A stretch of DNA of 64,000 bases from assembly GCF_001078055.1 (NCBI RefSeq), contig NZ_CP010777.1, positions 2,316,408 through 2,380,407 on the forward strand, read 5' to 3'. Under the pieces are notes generated by a model. That model was not told where the DNA came from. It was given only the letters and a program-made list of their open reading frames with translations, and did no database searches. The stretch comes from Rufibacter radiotolerans (GTDB taxonomy: Bacteria > Bacteroidota > Bacteroidia > Cytophagales > Hymenobacteraceae). This document shows, in pieces, positions 17,011 through 25,259 of the stretch. The stretch's first letter is position 1. The number at the start of each line of letters is the position of its first letter. The position numbers were made by a program, and so were the translations under genes.

Positions 17011-17482
17011 GGTTGATGGCCGGGGATGCATTTTCTCCTGGGGGTCTTTCCCATTCCTCCACTAGGAAGCGGTTGTGTAGTAGGCGAACCGTAAAGATCT
17101 GGTCAAAGCCTTCAGAGAAAGCGGGTGGGGTGAGTTTCTTCTGGCAGTCATAGAGGCCAACGTCTTTGATACGCTCTTTGCCTTCGCGCAGGCTGTTGCG
17201 GGCCAGGGCATCTGCCAAGGTAGTGTGGAAGTAATACGCCTGTACCTGATAGCGCCGCTCTTTGGCTAATTCTATGTAAGGCTGCCGGTCCTGCGGGGTG
17301 GGATTGGTTTTGTCTACCACAAATCGGGCGCTGGTATGCAGGCAGGTGTCCAGAAATCGGTTAAACCGGTTCCTGGTTTTGAGAAGATCCAGGCTCAAGC
17401 GCACGTGGGTATTGAAGAAAAACTGTTTGTAAAACGTTGACTTCCCCGAGGCCTGAATGCCAATGAAAATAACCGCCTGCAC
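17003..17482 (-). CDS. P-loop kinase (AAA_33 / polynucleotide-kinase-like)
   Basis: 159 residues starting at a GTG (17482), since no ATG lies in frame upstream and the P-loop is only eight residues in. Walker A is GIQASGKST. The segment VVDKTNPTPQDRQPYIELA is typical of the AAA_33 group, which phosphorylates nucleic acid ends or small molecules. The tail is variable. Its stop overlaps the start of the short MsrB-like gene by 8 bases, and MsrB lies 35 bases upstream on the same strand, so the three form one operon. The substrate is unknown. Confidence 0.8.
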   Translation of the reverse strand: MQAVIFIGIQASGKSTFYKQFFFNTHVRLSLDLLKTRNRFNRFLDTCLHTSARFVVDKTNPTPQDRQPYIELAKERRYQVQAYYFHTTLADALARNSLREGKERIKDVGLYDCQKKLTPPAFSEGFDQIFTVRLLHNRFLVEEWERPPGENASPAINHV

Positions 17483-17517
17483 TGGTGTAAGTTGACTGCC
17501 GTTAACGGATCTGCCGC

Positions 17518-17907
17518 TTAGGCTTCTTCGTCTCTGGCGGGCACAAATTCCATGGAGATAGAATTGACGCAGTGCCGGGTATTTTTGGCCGTAAAGCGCT
17601 CCCCTTCAAACACGTGGCCTAAGTGCCCGCCGCAGGTGGCGCAGACAATTTCCGTGCGACGGCCGTCGGCATCGGTTACGCGGGTAATGGCCCCGGCAAT
17701 TTCATCATCAAAGCTGGGCCAGCCGCAGTGCGATTCAAACTTGTCTTCTGAGCGGTAAAGCGGCGCGTTGCATTGGCGGCAGATATAGGTGCCAGATTCT
17801 TTGTTGGTGTATAGTTTGCCGGTGAAGGGGCGTTCCGTGCCTTTGTGCAGGATCACGTATTGTTCCTCGGGGGTAAGCTGGTTATATTTTTTCGGTTCGT
17901 TTTCCAT
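17518..17907 (-). CDS. msrB: Peptide-methionine (R)-S-oxide reductase MsrB
   Basis: 129 residues. MsrB reduces the R-epimer of methionine sulfoxide. Zinc cysteines are Cys43/Cys46 (CRQC) and Cys89/Cys92 (CATC). The [10 protein letters not shown] motif and catalytic Cys113 in [11 protein letters not shown] are intact. No signal peptide, so cytoplasmic. It is the first gene of the operon msrB - P-loop kinase - short MsrB-like protein. Confidence 0.95.
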   Translation of the reverse strand: MENEPKKYNQLTPEEQYVILHKGTERPFTGKLYTNKESGTYICRQCNAPLYRSEDKFESHCGWPSFDDEIAGAITRVTDADGRRTEIVCATCGGHLGHVFEGERFTAKNTRHCVNSISMEFVPARDEEA

Positions 17908-18004
17908 GGGAATAGTAAGGTTTACGTCCTCGGTTTTACTTGATTTTAACCAGTCGCGTTGCTGATTGTTTCGGTTTGCCAGCCAAACCGGCCGGCTGAA
18001 AACT

Positions 18005-18040
18005 GTTTTAGGCGTGTTTTGGGAAAAGTAGCCGATAAAC
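18005..18040. repeat. 36-bp dispersed palindrome (copy 9)
   Basis: GTTTTAGGCGTGTTTT, centre GGGA, AAAGTAGCCGATAAAC. Right arm partly decayed. Just beyond the PAP2 stop. Confidence 0.65.
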
Positions 18041-18045
18041 GGAAA

Positions 18046-18846
18046 TCAGTCAATCTTTGCCATCCTGGTTGCTTTGCGCTGCTGCAGATAGGTAAATGTT
18101 TCCATCAGGCTCACGCCCATCAGAATCCACATGGCGCCCAGCAGGAACCCGGCCAGCACATCAGACAGGAAATGCACGCCCAGGTAAATCCGGCTGAAGC
18201 CGACCAATAGAATCAACAGCGCAGACACGATCAGCACCACCGTCCGTTCCTTCGTTTTTTTGGCGTGGCGGTACGCAAAATAAGCGAGCATGCCATACAA
18301 GGAGATAGCTGTGGTAGCGTGGCCACTGGGGAAAGAGAAGTTATGTTCGGGGTAAAAGGCCACTATTTCTTCGGGGCGGTCACGGCTAATAATTTTTTTG
18401 CCATACTGCACTGATAGGCCCACCCCCGCCATGGTCAGCCAGAAAACCAGCGCCGCCACATACCGCCGCCTGAACAGGAAGACCAGCGTCACCAGCCCCC
18501 CTAAAGCAAAAACCGCCTCGCGCGTGCCCAGCTGCGTGAGCGAATACAGCACCTGGCTCAGCCATTTGCTCCGGAGACTAAATAGAAAATCTGTAAACTG
18601 TTTATCCAGGGTGACCACGCCCTCAGAATCAATTACACTCTCGGTTAATTCTGATAGCAAGGATATGTTCACGTAGATCACCAACAGCAGCATGGTGAGC
18701 GGCAAACCAATAAAGGAAGAGGTGTCAAAGCGGCGCAGCACAAAATCAGTGCTTCTGGGAAACCGTTGCCGCAGCCGCTGCACCACCGGCAGCCGACAAA
18801 GCCAATTAAAAAACAGATTTATAAGGTGCGTAAGGAAGTTCTGCAT
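18046..18846 (-). CDS. PAP2 family membrane phosphatase
   Basis: 266 residues with about six hydrophobic segments. The three phosphatase motifs are present: KKIISRDRPEE, FSFPSGHATTAIS and SRIYLGVHFLSDVLAG. Such proteins remove phosphate from lipid phosphates (phosphatidate, undecaprenyl pyrophosphate, lipid A) at the membrane. The N-terminal ~50 residues are Arg-rich and cytoplasmic. Which lipid is used cannot be told. It appears monocistronic. Confidence 0.9.
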   Translation of the reverse strand: MQNFLTHLINLFFNWLCRLPVVQRLRQRFPRSTDFVLRRFDTSSFIGLPLTMLLLVIYVNISLLSELTESVIDSEGVVTLDKQFTDFLFSLRSKWLSQVLYSLTQLGTREAVFALGGLVTLVFLFRRRYVAALVFWLTMAGVGLSVQYGKKIISRDRPEEIVAFYPEHNFSFPSGHATTAISLYGMLAYFAYRHAKKTKERTVVLIVSALLILLVGFSRIYLGVHFLSDVLAGFLLGAMWILMGVSLMETFTYLQQRKATRMAKID

Positions 18847-18999
18847 AATTCAATAAAGGAATGATACGTATTCCTCTCCTGTTTGACCTGCTTTCTGCTT
18901 AAATTCTGCTGGTGGGACGGTGAATTTTGGTTTTGCGCCCAAAGCCAGGCAGTATCTTGGTTGGTTGGTTAAAGGCAGTTTTGCCTATGAAAACTTACT

Positions 19000-20862
19000 T
19001 TACTTCTTGGCCTCGGCCTTTTTGTCTTCTTCGTTGATCAACTCAATGGCCTTTTGCAAAAGCTCATCTTTCTTGCCAAGAACGCCTTTCAGGGTGGGCG
19101 CCAGGGTCTGGTCTATCTTTACGCCTTTGCGTTGCGTGACGGTTTGGTCTGGGTAAAAAACGGCGTTACCGGAGAAGGTGACCACGTAGTTGCCCGGCAG
19201 GGTTAGCCGCTTTATATCCCCATCGGCGCCCGCCGACCGGTCCCCTATGGTGACGCTATTGGGGAACAGGTGCTGGAGGTTCATGGTCAGCCACTCCCCT
19301 ACGCCCTGGGTGGCGGCGTTCACCAGTATCACCACCTTGCCTTTGTACTCTACGCCCTTGGGGGTAACGGTTGAGGGAAAATAGACATCGGCTTGGGGCA
19401 GGTATTTGTAGGTGCCCAGCGCCTCATGGTTCATGAGGTAGTACCGCGCGAAGTAATTTCTTTCCTTGCCAAACTTCCGGAACAGGTCCAGATAGACAAA
19501 ATCACTGTTGTCTGCCTCTGAGCGCATGTCAAAAATGAGCCCTTTTGCCTTGTTGGCTACGCTTAAAAGAGAGTCCATAATGACTATTTCCCGCGCTTCG
19601 GTGGCGTTTTCAATGAAGCGGTTGGTGTCATTGGCCTTGAACCGAATAATGCCTTTGGCCACCCGTTCCAGCCCCGGCGATTTCTTGGCGGGCGTCAGTT
19701 TCTTTTTAAAGTAGGTATCTACCAGCTTGGCCTTGGCCGGTTCAGAAGGGTTCATGAGTTGCAGCTTGGTGGTGATCTTGTCCTCGCCGCGGGTCAAAAG
19801 CACTTTCAGGTTGGTGTCTTCAGACCGGAACAGGAAGTTATCGCCGTACTCGCCCACGCGGTGCCAGAGGGCCTCCTGGTTAGAAACGGATAGGACAGTT
19901 CCCAGCGCCTTCACCCATTCGGCCACGGTAATGTCGTCCAGTTCCTCCAGCACATCACCGGTTTTAATGTTTGATTTCTTGCACAGCGCGGGGTCTATGA
20001 GATTGGTGACCAGAATCTTGCCTTCTACCACCTGGTAGTCAAACGGCGGGAAATAGAGGTTCCGGAAGATTTTCTCTTTGTAATACAGCTGCCGGAAAAA
20101 GGAATAGGCCTGGGTGTCATTTAATTTGGCGTTGAGCGTAATCAAAAGGCGCTCATAGTCTGCCCGGCTGTCACAGATGGTAAACAGGGGCACAAAGTGC
20201 GTGATGATGGCGTCCCAGTTTTCATCCATGAGGTATTTGTAGGGAAACAGGTACTCTATGCCGGCCTTGAACTTGGCCAGCGCCAGCATGCGCAGCGGGT
20301 ACGGCAGGTTCTCAGCGGGCGGAAACTCATATTTGGCCTCATTGGGCAGCGTTCCGCCGAAGGGGTTGTTCTTGATGGTGGCGTACTGGTGCTTTTCGCC
20401 GGTAAAGCGACGCTGGAAAATGCTTTCCAGTTTCTTGCGGTTGTCTGAGTTCAGGAATTTTGCTTTGGTATACCAGCGGTCGTCCAGGTTCTGGAGCAGG
20501 AGCGTGCCCTGGGGTTCATCGCGGAGCTTGTCCAGCTTCTTGGTGTCAGGTACGCCTACTTCTTTGAGCAATGTCTGGAACACTTTGTTGACCGCTTTCT
20601 GGTTCTTGGCGGCGTCTACCTCAGGCAGGTAGCGCAGAAAAAGGGAATCTGCCGGAATCTGGCCAGTGGCCAAGGCCGGATGCTGGTATTTCAGAAACCC
20701 CCAGATGTGGTAAAAGTAGAGATGCTTTTCAGAGTCAAAAGAGTCTTGCGCAGTGGCTTTGCCGGGGTTTAGAGCTCCTACTAGCAGGAAAAGGAAAAAA
20801 GCCTTCAGGAGAAGCTGAATCGCCCCCGTCTTGAAAGCACGTGTATGTAGTGGTGTAATCAT
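19000..20862 (-). CDS. Secreted S41 peptidase-like protein lacking the catalytic serine
   Basis: 620 residues. A basic N-terminus and a hydrophobic segment (about 17-38, ending KATAQ) form a signal peptide. A helical region follows, then a PDZ-like domain at about 290-365 (IKTGDVLEELDDITV), then the S41 core from about 410. In relatives of this branch the catalytic strand reads roughly NEATQSQAEY with Ser as nucleophile; here it is VNAATQGVGEW, with Gly at that position. The following IGDRSAGADGD and YPDQTVTQRKGVKID strands are intact. It is therefore probably a pseudo-peptidase that still binds peptides. No frameshift is seen, so the change looks stable rather than decay. Confidence 0.8.
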   Translation of the reverse strand: MITPLHTRAFKTGAIQLLLKAFFLFLLVGALNPGKATAQDSFDSEKHLYFYHIWGFLKYQHPALATGQIPADSLFLRYLPEVDAAKNQKAVNKVFQTLLKEVGVPDTKKLDKLRDEPQGTLLLQNLDDRWYTKAKFLNSDNRKKLESIFQRRFTGEKHQYATIKNNPFGGTLPNEAKYEFPPAENLPYPLRMLALAKFKAGIEYLFPYKYLMDENWDAIITHFVPLFTICDSRADYERLLITLNAKLNDTQAYSFFRQLYYKEKIFRNLYFPPFDYQVVEGKILVTNLIDPALCKKSNIKTGDVLEELDDITVAEWVKALGTVLSVSNQEALWHRVGEYGDNFLFRSEDTNLKVLLTRGEDKITTKLQLMNPSEPAKAKLVDTYFKKKLTPAKKSPGLERVAKGIIRFKANDTNRFIENATEAREIVIMDSLLSVANKAKGLIFDMRSEADNSDFVYLDLFRKFGKERNYFARYYLMNHEALGTYKYLPQADVYFPSTVTPKGVEYKGKVVILVNAATQGVGEWLTMNLQHLFPNSVTIGDRSAGADGDIKRLTLPGNYVVTFSGNAVFYPDQTVTQRKGVKIDQTLAPTLKGVLGKKDELLQKAIELINEEDKKAEAKK

Positions 20863-21023
20863 AGTGTAATGTAAATGCCCGCCTTTTCAGATAAACCCAA
20901 CCTTCGTCCGTAAAAAAGAAGCCCTTCCTACCCACCTATTCCCTGTTCTTCATTCTACGACCAATTCTGGTAAAAAGCCCACCTTATTGGTTAGCGCTAG
21001 CCAGCGTAATCTGAGGCTCAGGC

Positions 21024-21059
21024 GTTTTAAGCCTGTTTTCAGGAAAATGGCCTTAAAAC
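21024..21059. repeat. 36-bp dispersed palindrome (copy 10)
   Basis: GTTTTAAGCCTGTTTT, centre CAGG, AAAATGGCCTTAAAAC. Confidence 0.9.
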
Positions 21060-21076
21060 GGAAAGGACCTAAATCT

Positions 21077-21526
21077 CTACTCCGTGATGGGCACACCCCA
21101 GCCCGCCAGGGAATCGGCAAAATGGAGATCGTCCAGTTTATCAAATTCAAGGGTTCTTTTGCGGTTGTCTTTCAGGTGCAGCGTGATCAAAGGGGCGTCC
21201 TTGGTAGGCCGGAACACTTTCTGGGCCCGGCTTATCTGCTGCAGGGGTATCTTATTCAAGCCCGATGATTTCATGGCCAGCGCATAGCCCACCCACACCC
21301 AGAAAGCAATGGCCAGAAGGCTTCCGGCTAGAAACACAGCATGTACCGGTTTCTGGGTGATCCTATAATTGGCGTAGTGCAGGTAGCCCTGGAAAACAAA
21401 AAACAGACCCCAACAGATAGCGGCTACCCCGTACACCACCTTCAGAAACCTGGCCTTGTCCCCTTCAATAAGAATAGTATCATTTTCTATTCTCAACGTG
21501 CCTGTCTTCAGTTGAAAGGTTTTCAT
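21077..21526 (-). CDS. Two-helix membrane protein, PH-like tail, unknown function
   Basis: 149 residues. Two transmembrane segments (about 28-50 and 62-85) sit between an N-terminal beta-type stretch (TGTLRIENDTILIEGDKARFLK) and a C-terminal cytoplasmic half of short beta strands (PLITLHLKDNRKRTLEF), a layout seen in bacterial PH-domain membrane proteins. I do not recognise a named family. It is transcribed alone, between the ABC ATPase and the S41-like gene. Confidence 0.65.
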   Translation of the reverse strand: MKTFQLKTGTLRIENDTILIEGDKARFLKVVYGVAAICWGLFFVFQGYLHYANYRITQKPVHAVFLAGSLLAIAFWVWVGYALAMKSSGLNKIPLQQISRAQKVFRPTKDAPLITLHLKDNRKRTLEFDKLDDLHFADSLAGWGVPITE

Positions 21527-21671
21527 AGGTATTTAAACGCAAGTGGCTTCCCCGCCCATACGGAAAAGCGGTAGCAAATGATTAAAAGAAAGACAGGTTG
21601 CCCAGATAGCTTCAATTCCCTGGTCCGCCCCTATCTATAACTCAATTCTATCTTCTTCTATTGCGAAGTCT

Positions 21672-21707
21672 GGTATAGGCCCGTTTTCTCAAAAATAAGC
21701 CAAAAAC
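21672..21707. repeat. 36-bp dispersed palindrome (copy 11)
   Basis: GGTATAGGCCCGTTTT, centre CTCA, AAAATAAGCCAAAAAC. Downstream of the ABC ATPase stop; arms partly decayed. Confidence 0.65.
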
Positions 21708-21758
21708 GGAGAAGAAAGAAAAGGCTTATAAGTGTATAACCGATCATCTTCGGCTTGG

Positions 21759-22748
21759 TTACAACGCCCAGACCTTGTCAGGCTGCAGCGCTACCATGAC
21801 CTTGTCTCCCTTAGCCCACGAATTTTCCTGAACCTTTACGGTAACTAACTCCTTCTGCACCACTACCTCCAGCTCATAGTAACTTCCCAGGAACACCACG
21901 CTGGTAACTTTCCCCGGTAGCCCCGGCCCGTTTTCTGCCGGGTGGAGCAGCATCTGCTCGGGGCGCACCAACAGCCTCTTGCCTTTAGGTATCGCCAGGT
22001 TCTGGGCTTGGGTAAAGGCAATAGTCAGGGACATGGACAACAGGTTATAACTCCCGAACAGTCCCGCGGTATACTCATTCACGGGTTGGTGATAAATCTG
22101 GGCGGGCGTTCCTTGTTGCTGAAACTGCCCCTCTTTGAGTACCAGAATGGAATCTGCCCAGGAAAGCGTGTCCAGGGGATCATGGGAAATAAGCATCAGG
22201 CTGATGTCCAGGGAATGGCTCAAATCCCGAACCACGGTTTTCAGTTGGCGTTTGTGGCCCAGGTCCAAGTTGGAGAACGGCTCATCCAGCAATAGTAACC
22301 GCGGCGAAGTCAGCAACAGCCTGGCCAGGGCAATACGTTGGCGCTCTCCGCCGGAGAGTTCATCGGTGCGCCGCTTTAGTAAATGGTCTATCTGACAAAG
22401 GGCGTACAACTCGTCGGCGTCTTCCTGTGCCAGGGTATTTGCGTATTTCAAGGCCTGCTCCACCCGCAGGAAAGCCGGAAGCTCAAACTGCTGTGACAGG
22501 TAGGCGATGCCCGGGTGACCCGCTACTAGCTTCTCTTCGGGGCCCAGCACCCGGTCTCCCTCAAGCATCACTTTACCAGCGTCTGGCTGCATCAGGCCCG
22601 CAATGATCTTGAGTAGCGTGCTTTTCCCGGAGCCGGTCTCGCCGGCCACGGCAATTTTCTGCCGCTCCCGCTGGCTAAAGCTGATCTGCTCCAGCACCTG
22701 CTCGCCCCTCACCTGTTTGCCTACCCCTGTTACTTCTAAAAACGCCAT
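21759..22748 (-). CDS. ABC transporter ATP-binding protein with TOBE-like domain (iron/polyamine type)
   Basis: 329 residues from the ATG at 22748 (MAFLEVTGVGKQ). The frame is open to 22865, but the extra N-terminus is Arg/Phe-rich and unlike the family. Walker A is GETGSGKST, the signature LSGGERQRIALARLL, Walker B LLLLDEPFSNLD, and the switch His is in LISHDP. A TOBE-type C-terminal domain (about 260-329, LLVRPEQMLLHP) places it with CysA/FbpC/PotA-like import ATPases. No permease or binding-protein gene is adjacent, so the substrate is unknown and it may serve a transporter encoded elsewhere. Confidence 0.88.
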   Translation of the reverse strand: MAFLEVTGVGKQVRGEQVLEQISFSQRERQKIAVAGETGSGKSTLLKIIAGLMQPDAGKVMLEGDRVLGPEEKLVAGHPGIAYLSQQFELPAFLRVEQALKYANTLAQEDADELYALCQIDHLLKRRTDELSGGERQRIALARLLLTSPRLLLLDEPFSNLDLGHKRQLKTVVRDLSHSLDISLMLISHDPLDTLSWADSILVLKEGQFQQQGTPAQIYHQPVNEYTAGLFGSYNLLSMSLTIAFTQAQNLAIPKGKRLLVRPEQMLLHPAENGPGLPGKVTSVVFLGSYYELEVVVQKELVTVKVQENSWAKGDKVMVALQPDKVWAL

Positions 22749-23025
22749 ATACTGGAAAAGAAGCGTGCCGCCCCTTGGTCTGAAATCAAAACGATAAAAG
22801 CAGGTCAGCCTTTGGAATATGCCATCCCTAAAAAGCATAAACTTCCGCCGCCGCCCGCTAAACAAGCAAACTTAAGGAACGAATGGCGTAATCACGTCGC
22901 AAATCTTTTAAAATGTGTTTTATACAAGTAAATCCTACTTCTATAAGCCCATATGGCGCAAGCTCCGCTGGTGTCAGGGGACCTAGCTGATTATTGTCTT
23001 AAAAGCTGCTTATTATTATTTTCTG

Positions 23026-23110
23026 TCATCCTGAAAGTACCTTGTAGGCGGACGGCAGTAGCGAGTATCCATTGTCATTACCGTTCGCTACCAAGATCCT
23101 TTCAGGATGA
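23026..23110. repeat. 85-bp MITE-like inverted repeat
   Basis: Perfect 12-bp terminal inverted repeats TCATCCTGAAAG / CTTTCAGGATGA, with an inner pair TAGCGA / TCGCTA (23059-23064, 23085-23090) and loosely matching flanks. No coding potential. From memory, sequences of this kind are common in Bacteroidota genomes; I cannot check the copy number. Confidence 0.65.
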
Positions 23111-23229
23111 AAAAAAGGAAGGAAAGGAATAGTGGGAAAAGGATTATTGGGAAAAGAACACCAAGGAGAAACCAGGATGCCTGCTGACACCAACAGAGGC
23201 TTGCGCCAAGAAGCATTCGCCTTAGGGCC

Positions 23230-23265
23230 GTTTTTAGCACGTTTTTCTGAAAACAGCCTTAAAAC
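23230..23265. repeat. 36-bp dispersed palindrome (copy 12)
   Basis: GTTTTTAGCACGTTTT, centre TCTG, AAAACAGCCTTAAAAC. Overlaps the start of the dnaB terminator. Confidence 0.7.
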
Positions 23266-23303
23266 ACCAAGGCCGCCCCTGGATTGGGAGCGGCCTTGGT
23301 GTT
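23263..23303 (-). terminator. dnaB terminator
   Basis: Perfect 14-bp stem AACACCAAGGCCGC / GCGGCCTTGGTGTT with a 13-base loop; on the minus strand it runs into the TTTTAAGG of the 36-bp palindrome. Confidence 0.8.
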
Positions 23304-23319
23304 CTCAATTATGTAATGC

Positions 23320-24894
23320 TTAGAACGGCGGGGCATCATCAAAAGACGAGGCTGGAAGGCCGCTTCCGTCGTTCATCTTGCTGCCTAAGCGTATGGTATT
23401 GGGTCCACCGGAAGAAGGAGGTCCGTCAAAGTCTGAGGCAGGAAACCCAGCTGGGCCGTCAAAGCCTGCACCGCCACCAAAACCGTCTTCCAGGTTCCCG
23501 AACTTGGTGAACTTGCCAATGAACTTCAGGGCCACGCTGCCTACTTCCCCGTTCCGGTGCTTGGCAATGATAACCTCGCCCACGCCTTGGGTAGGGTTCC
23601 CCATTTCGTCTTCGGTAATACCGTAATATTCAGGGCGGTACAAGAAGATTACCATGTCGGCATCCTGCTCAATAGATCCAGATTCACGTAAATCTGAAAG
23701 CATTGGCTTCTTGTCGCCGCCGCGGGTTTCCACGGCGCGGCTTAGCTGTGACAGCGCAATTACCGGCACACTTAATTCCTTGGCCAACTGCTTAAGCGCC
23801 CTTGAGATAGAGGCAATCTCCTGCTCGCGGTTTCCGCCTCCTTTGCCGTCTGTGTTGCCGCTCATCAACTGCAAGTAGTCAATGATGATCATCTGGATAT
23901 CATGCTGTGCTTTCAGACGGCGGCATTTGGTCCTGAGTTCCCTGATGGAAAGTCCCGGGGTATCGTCAATGAAAATGGGGGCCTGGCTCAGGCGGGAGAT
24001 CTTGTGGTTCAGTTGCGCCCACTCGTAATCTGCCAGGTTTCCTTTTTTGATCTTCTCGCCTTCCAACTCAGCCTCCGCCGAGATCAAACGATTGACCAAC
24101 TGAATAGAGGACATCTCCAGGGAGAAGATAGCCACGCCCTTTCCGAAGTCTACCGCCGCGTTCCGCATAGCGGAAACCACGAAGGCGGTCTTACCCATGG
24201 CGGGACGCGCGGCCAGAATCACTAAGTCAGACGGCTGCCAGCCGGAGGTTACACGGTCCAGGGCTGTGAAGCCGCTTGGTACCCCGGTCAAGCCCTCTTT
24301 CTGGCTCTTCTTGGCTTCCAGTTCCTTGAGGGCTTTGTGCATCAAGGACTGCATGTCATCAAAGTTCTTCCGGATGTTGCTCTCAGACACCTCAAACAGC
24401 TTGGCCTCCGTGCTGTCCAAAAGGTCGAACACGTCAGTGGTGTCTTCGTAGGCGCGGCCCAGCACCTCTGAGGAGATACTGATCAAGTCGCGCTTGATAG
24501 CCGCCTCGGTGATGATACGGGCGTGAAACTCAATGTTGGCCGCCGAGTTGATGCGGGTGGTGAGTTGGGTCACATAATAGGCGCCGCCCACAAACTCCAG
24601 TTCGCCCTGCTCGCGCAGTTCCTGGGTTACCGTTAAGATATCTATCGGCTCAGATTTGTCAAACAAACCTAGAATGGCCTTGAAAATGCGCTGGTGCGCG
24701 TCTTTGTAAAAACTTTGTGGTTTAAGTAAGTCAATTACGGCGGTGAGGGCATCTTTCTCCAACATGAGCGCACCCAACACTGCCTCCTCCAACTCCAGCG
24801 CCTGCGGCGGAAGTTTCCCAAGTCCCGGAGAGACAGTAGGTTTGGGGTTCCAGGCTGCCTTTCCTCTCGTCGCTTTCAATTTCATATCCTCCAT
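23320..24894 (-). CDS. dnaB: Replicative DNA helicase DnaB
   Basis: 524 residues. DnaB is the hexameric 5'-3' helicase of the replication fork. An N-terminal helical domain (about 25-130, with PPQALELEEAVLGALM) and linker are followed by the RecA-like core: Walker A ARPAMGKT at 229-236, Walker B with MIIIDYLQLM, and ALSQLSRAVETR. The last ~60 residues are Gly/Pro/Asp-rich and probably disordered. No intein is present. It has its own terminator at 23263-23303. Confidence 0.97.
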   Translation of the reverse strand: MEDMKLKATRGKAAWNPKPTVSPGLGKLPPQALELEEAVLGALMLEKDALTAVIDLLKPQSFYKDAHQRIFKAILGLFDKSEPIDILTVTQELREQGELEFVGGAYYVTQLTTRINSAANIEFHARIITEAAIKRDLISISSEVLGRAYEDTTDVFDLLDSTEAKLFEVSESNIRKNFDDMQSLMHKALKELEAKKSQKEGLTGVPSGFTALDRVTSGWQPSDLVILAARPAMGKTAFVVSAMRNAAVDFGKGVAIFSLEMSSIQLVNRLISAEAELEGEKIKKGNLADYEWAQLNHKISRLSQAPIFIDDTPGLSIRELRTKCRRLKAQHDIQMIIIDYLQLMSGNTDGKGGGNREQEIASISRALKQLAKELSVPVIALSQLSRAVETRGGDKKPMLSDLRESGSIEQDADMVIFLYRPEYYGITEDEMGNPTQGVGEVIIAKHRNGEVGSVALKFIGKFTKFGNLEDGFGGGAGFDGPAGFPASDFDGPPSSGGPNTIRLGSKMNDGSGLPASSFDDAPPF

Positions 24895-25058
24895 GAGAGC
24901 AAATGTAAGCAGGTAAGGCTTTCAGGTAATCCACAAAATGCCCGACATATCCACAATTTCTTTTTATCGCGGGGCTTTCTCTCCTGTTTTTTGGGAACAG
25001 TTTTTCGCTTTATGAAATGGATTTTAAGACGCTCTTTTAGAAGAAAGAAATTCAAGGT

Positions 25059-25094
25059 GTTTTATGCCTGTTTTGCGGAAAACGGGCCTAAAAC
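25059..25094. repeat. 36-bp dispersed palindrome (copy 13)
   Basis: GTTTTATGCCTGTTTT, centre GCGG, AAAACGGGCCTAAAAC. In the dnaB/mpl divergent gap. Confidence 0.9.
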
Positions 25095-25231
25095 GGCTCT
25101 TGATTCCCGTATGCTCCACTCCCGCTCAGGGGCTTATTGCAGGGGCTGCCCAAAAAAGTAATCCACAAATTTCCTGGCACATATCCACAAATAGGTGAAG
25201 CGGGTAGCCATAGCGCATATTTTAAAATCAT

Positions 25232-25239
25232 TACATTTG
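25232..25239 (+). promoter_or_regulatory. Putative -7 element of mpl (TACATTTG)
   Basis: Exact match to TAnnTTTG, 20 bases before the ATG. No clear TTTG lies 19-21 bases upstream, so this is only a partial promoter match. Confidence 0.4.
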
Positions 25240-25259
25240 CTCTCTTTGAAAATAAATTC

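Larger units (their letters stand above)
22749..23319. other. Intergenic region with a MITE-like inverted repeat
   Basis: 571 bases with no gene. Holds the MITE-like repeat 23026-23110, a 36-bp palindrome and the dnaB terminator. Confidence 0.6.
24895..25259. other. Divergent promoter region between dnaB and mpl
   Basis: 365 bases containing one 36-bp palindrome (25059-25094) and a perfect -7 box TACATTTG at 25232-25239, 20 bases before the mpl ATG. The open frame from 25137 is an upstream extension of mpl, not a gene. Confidence 0.6.
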
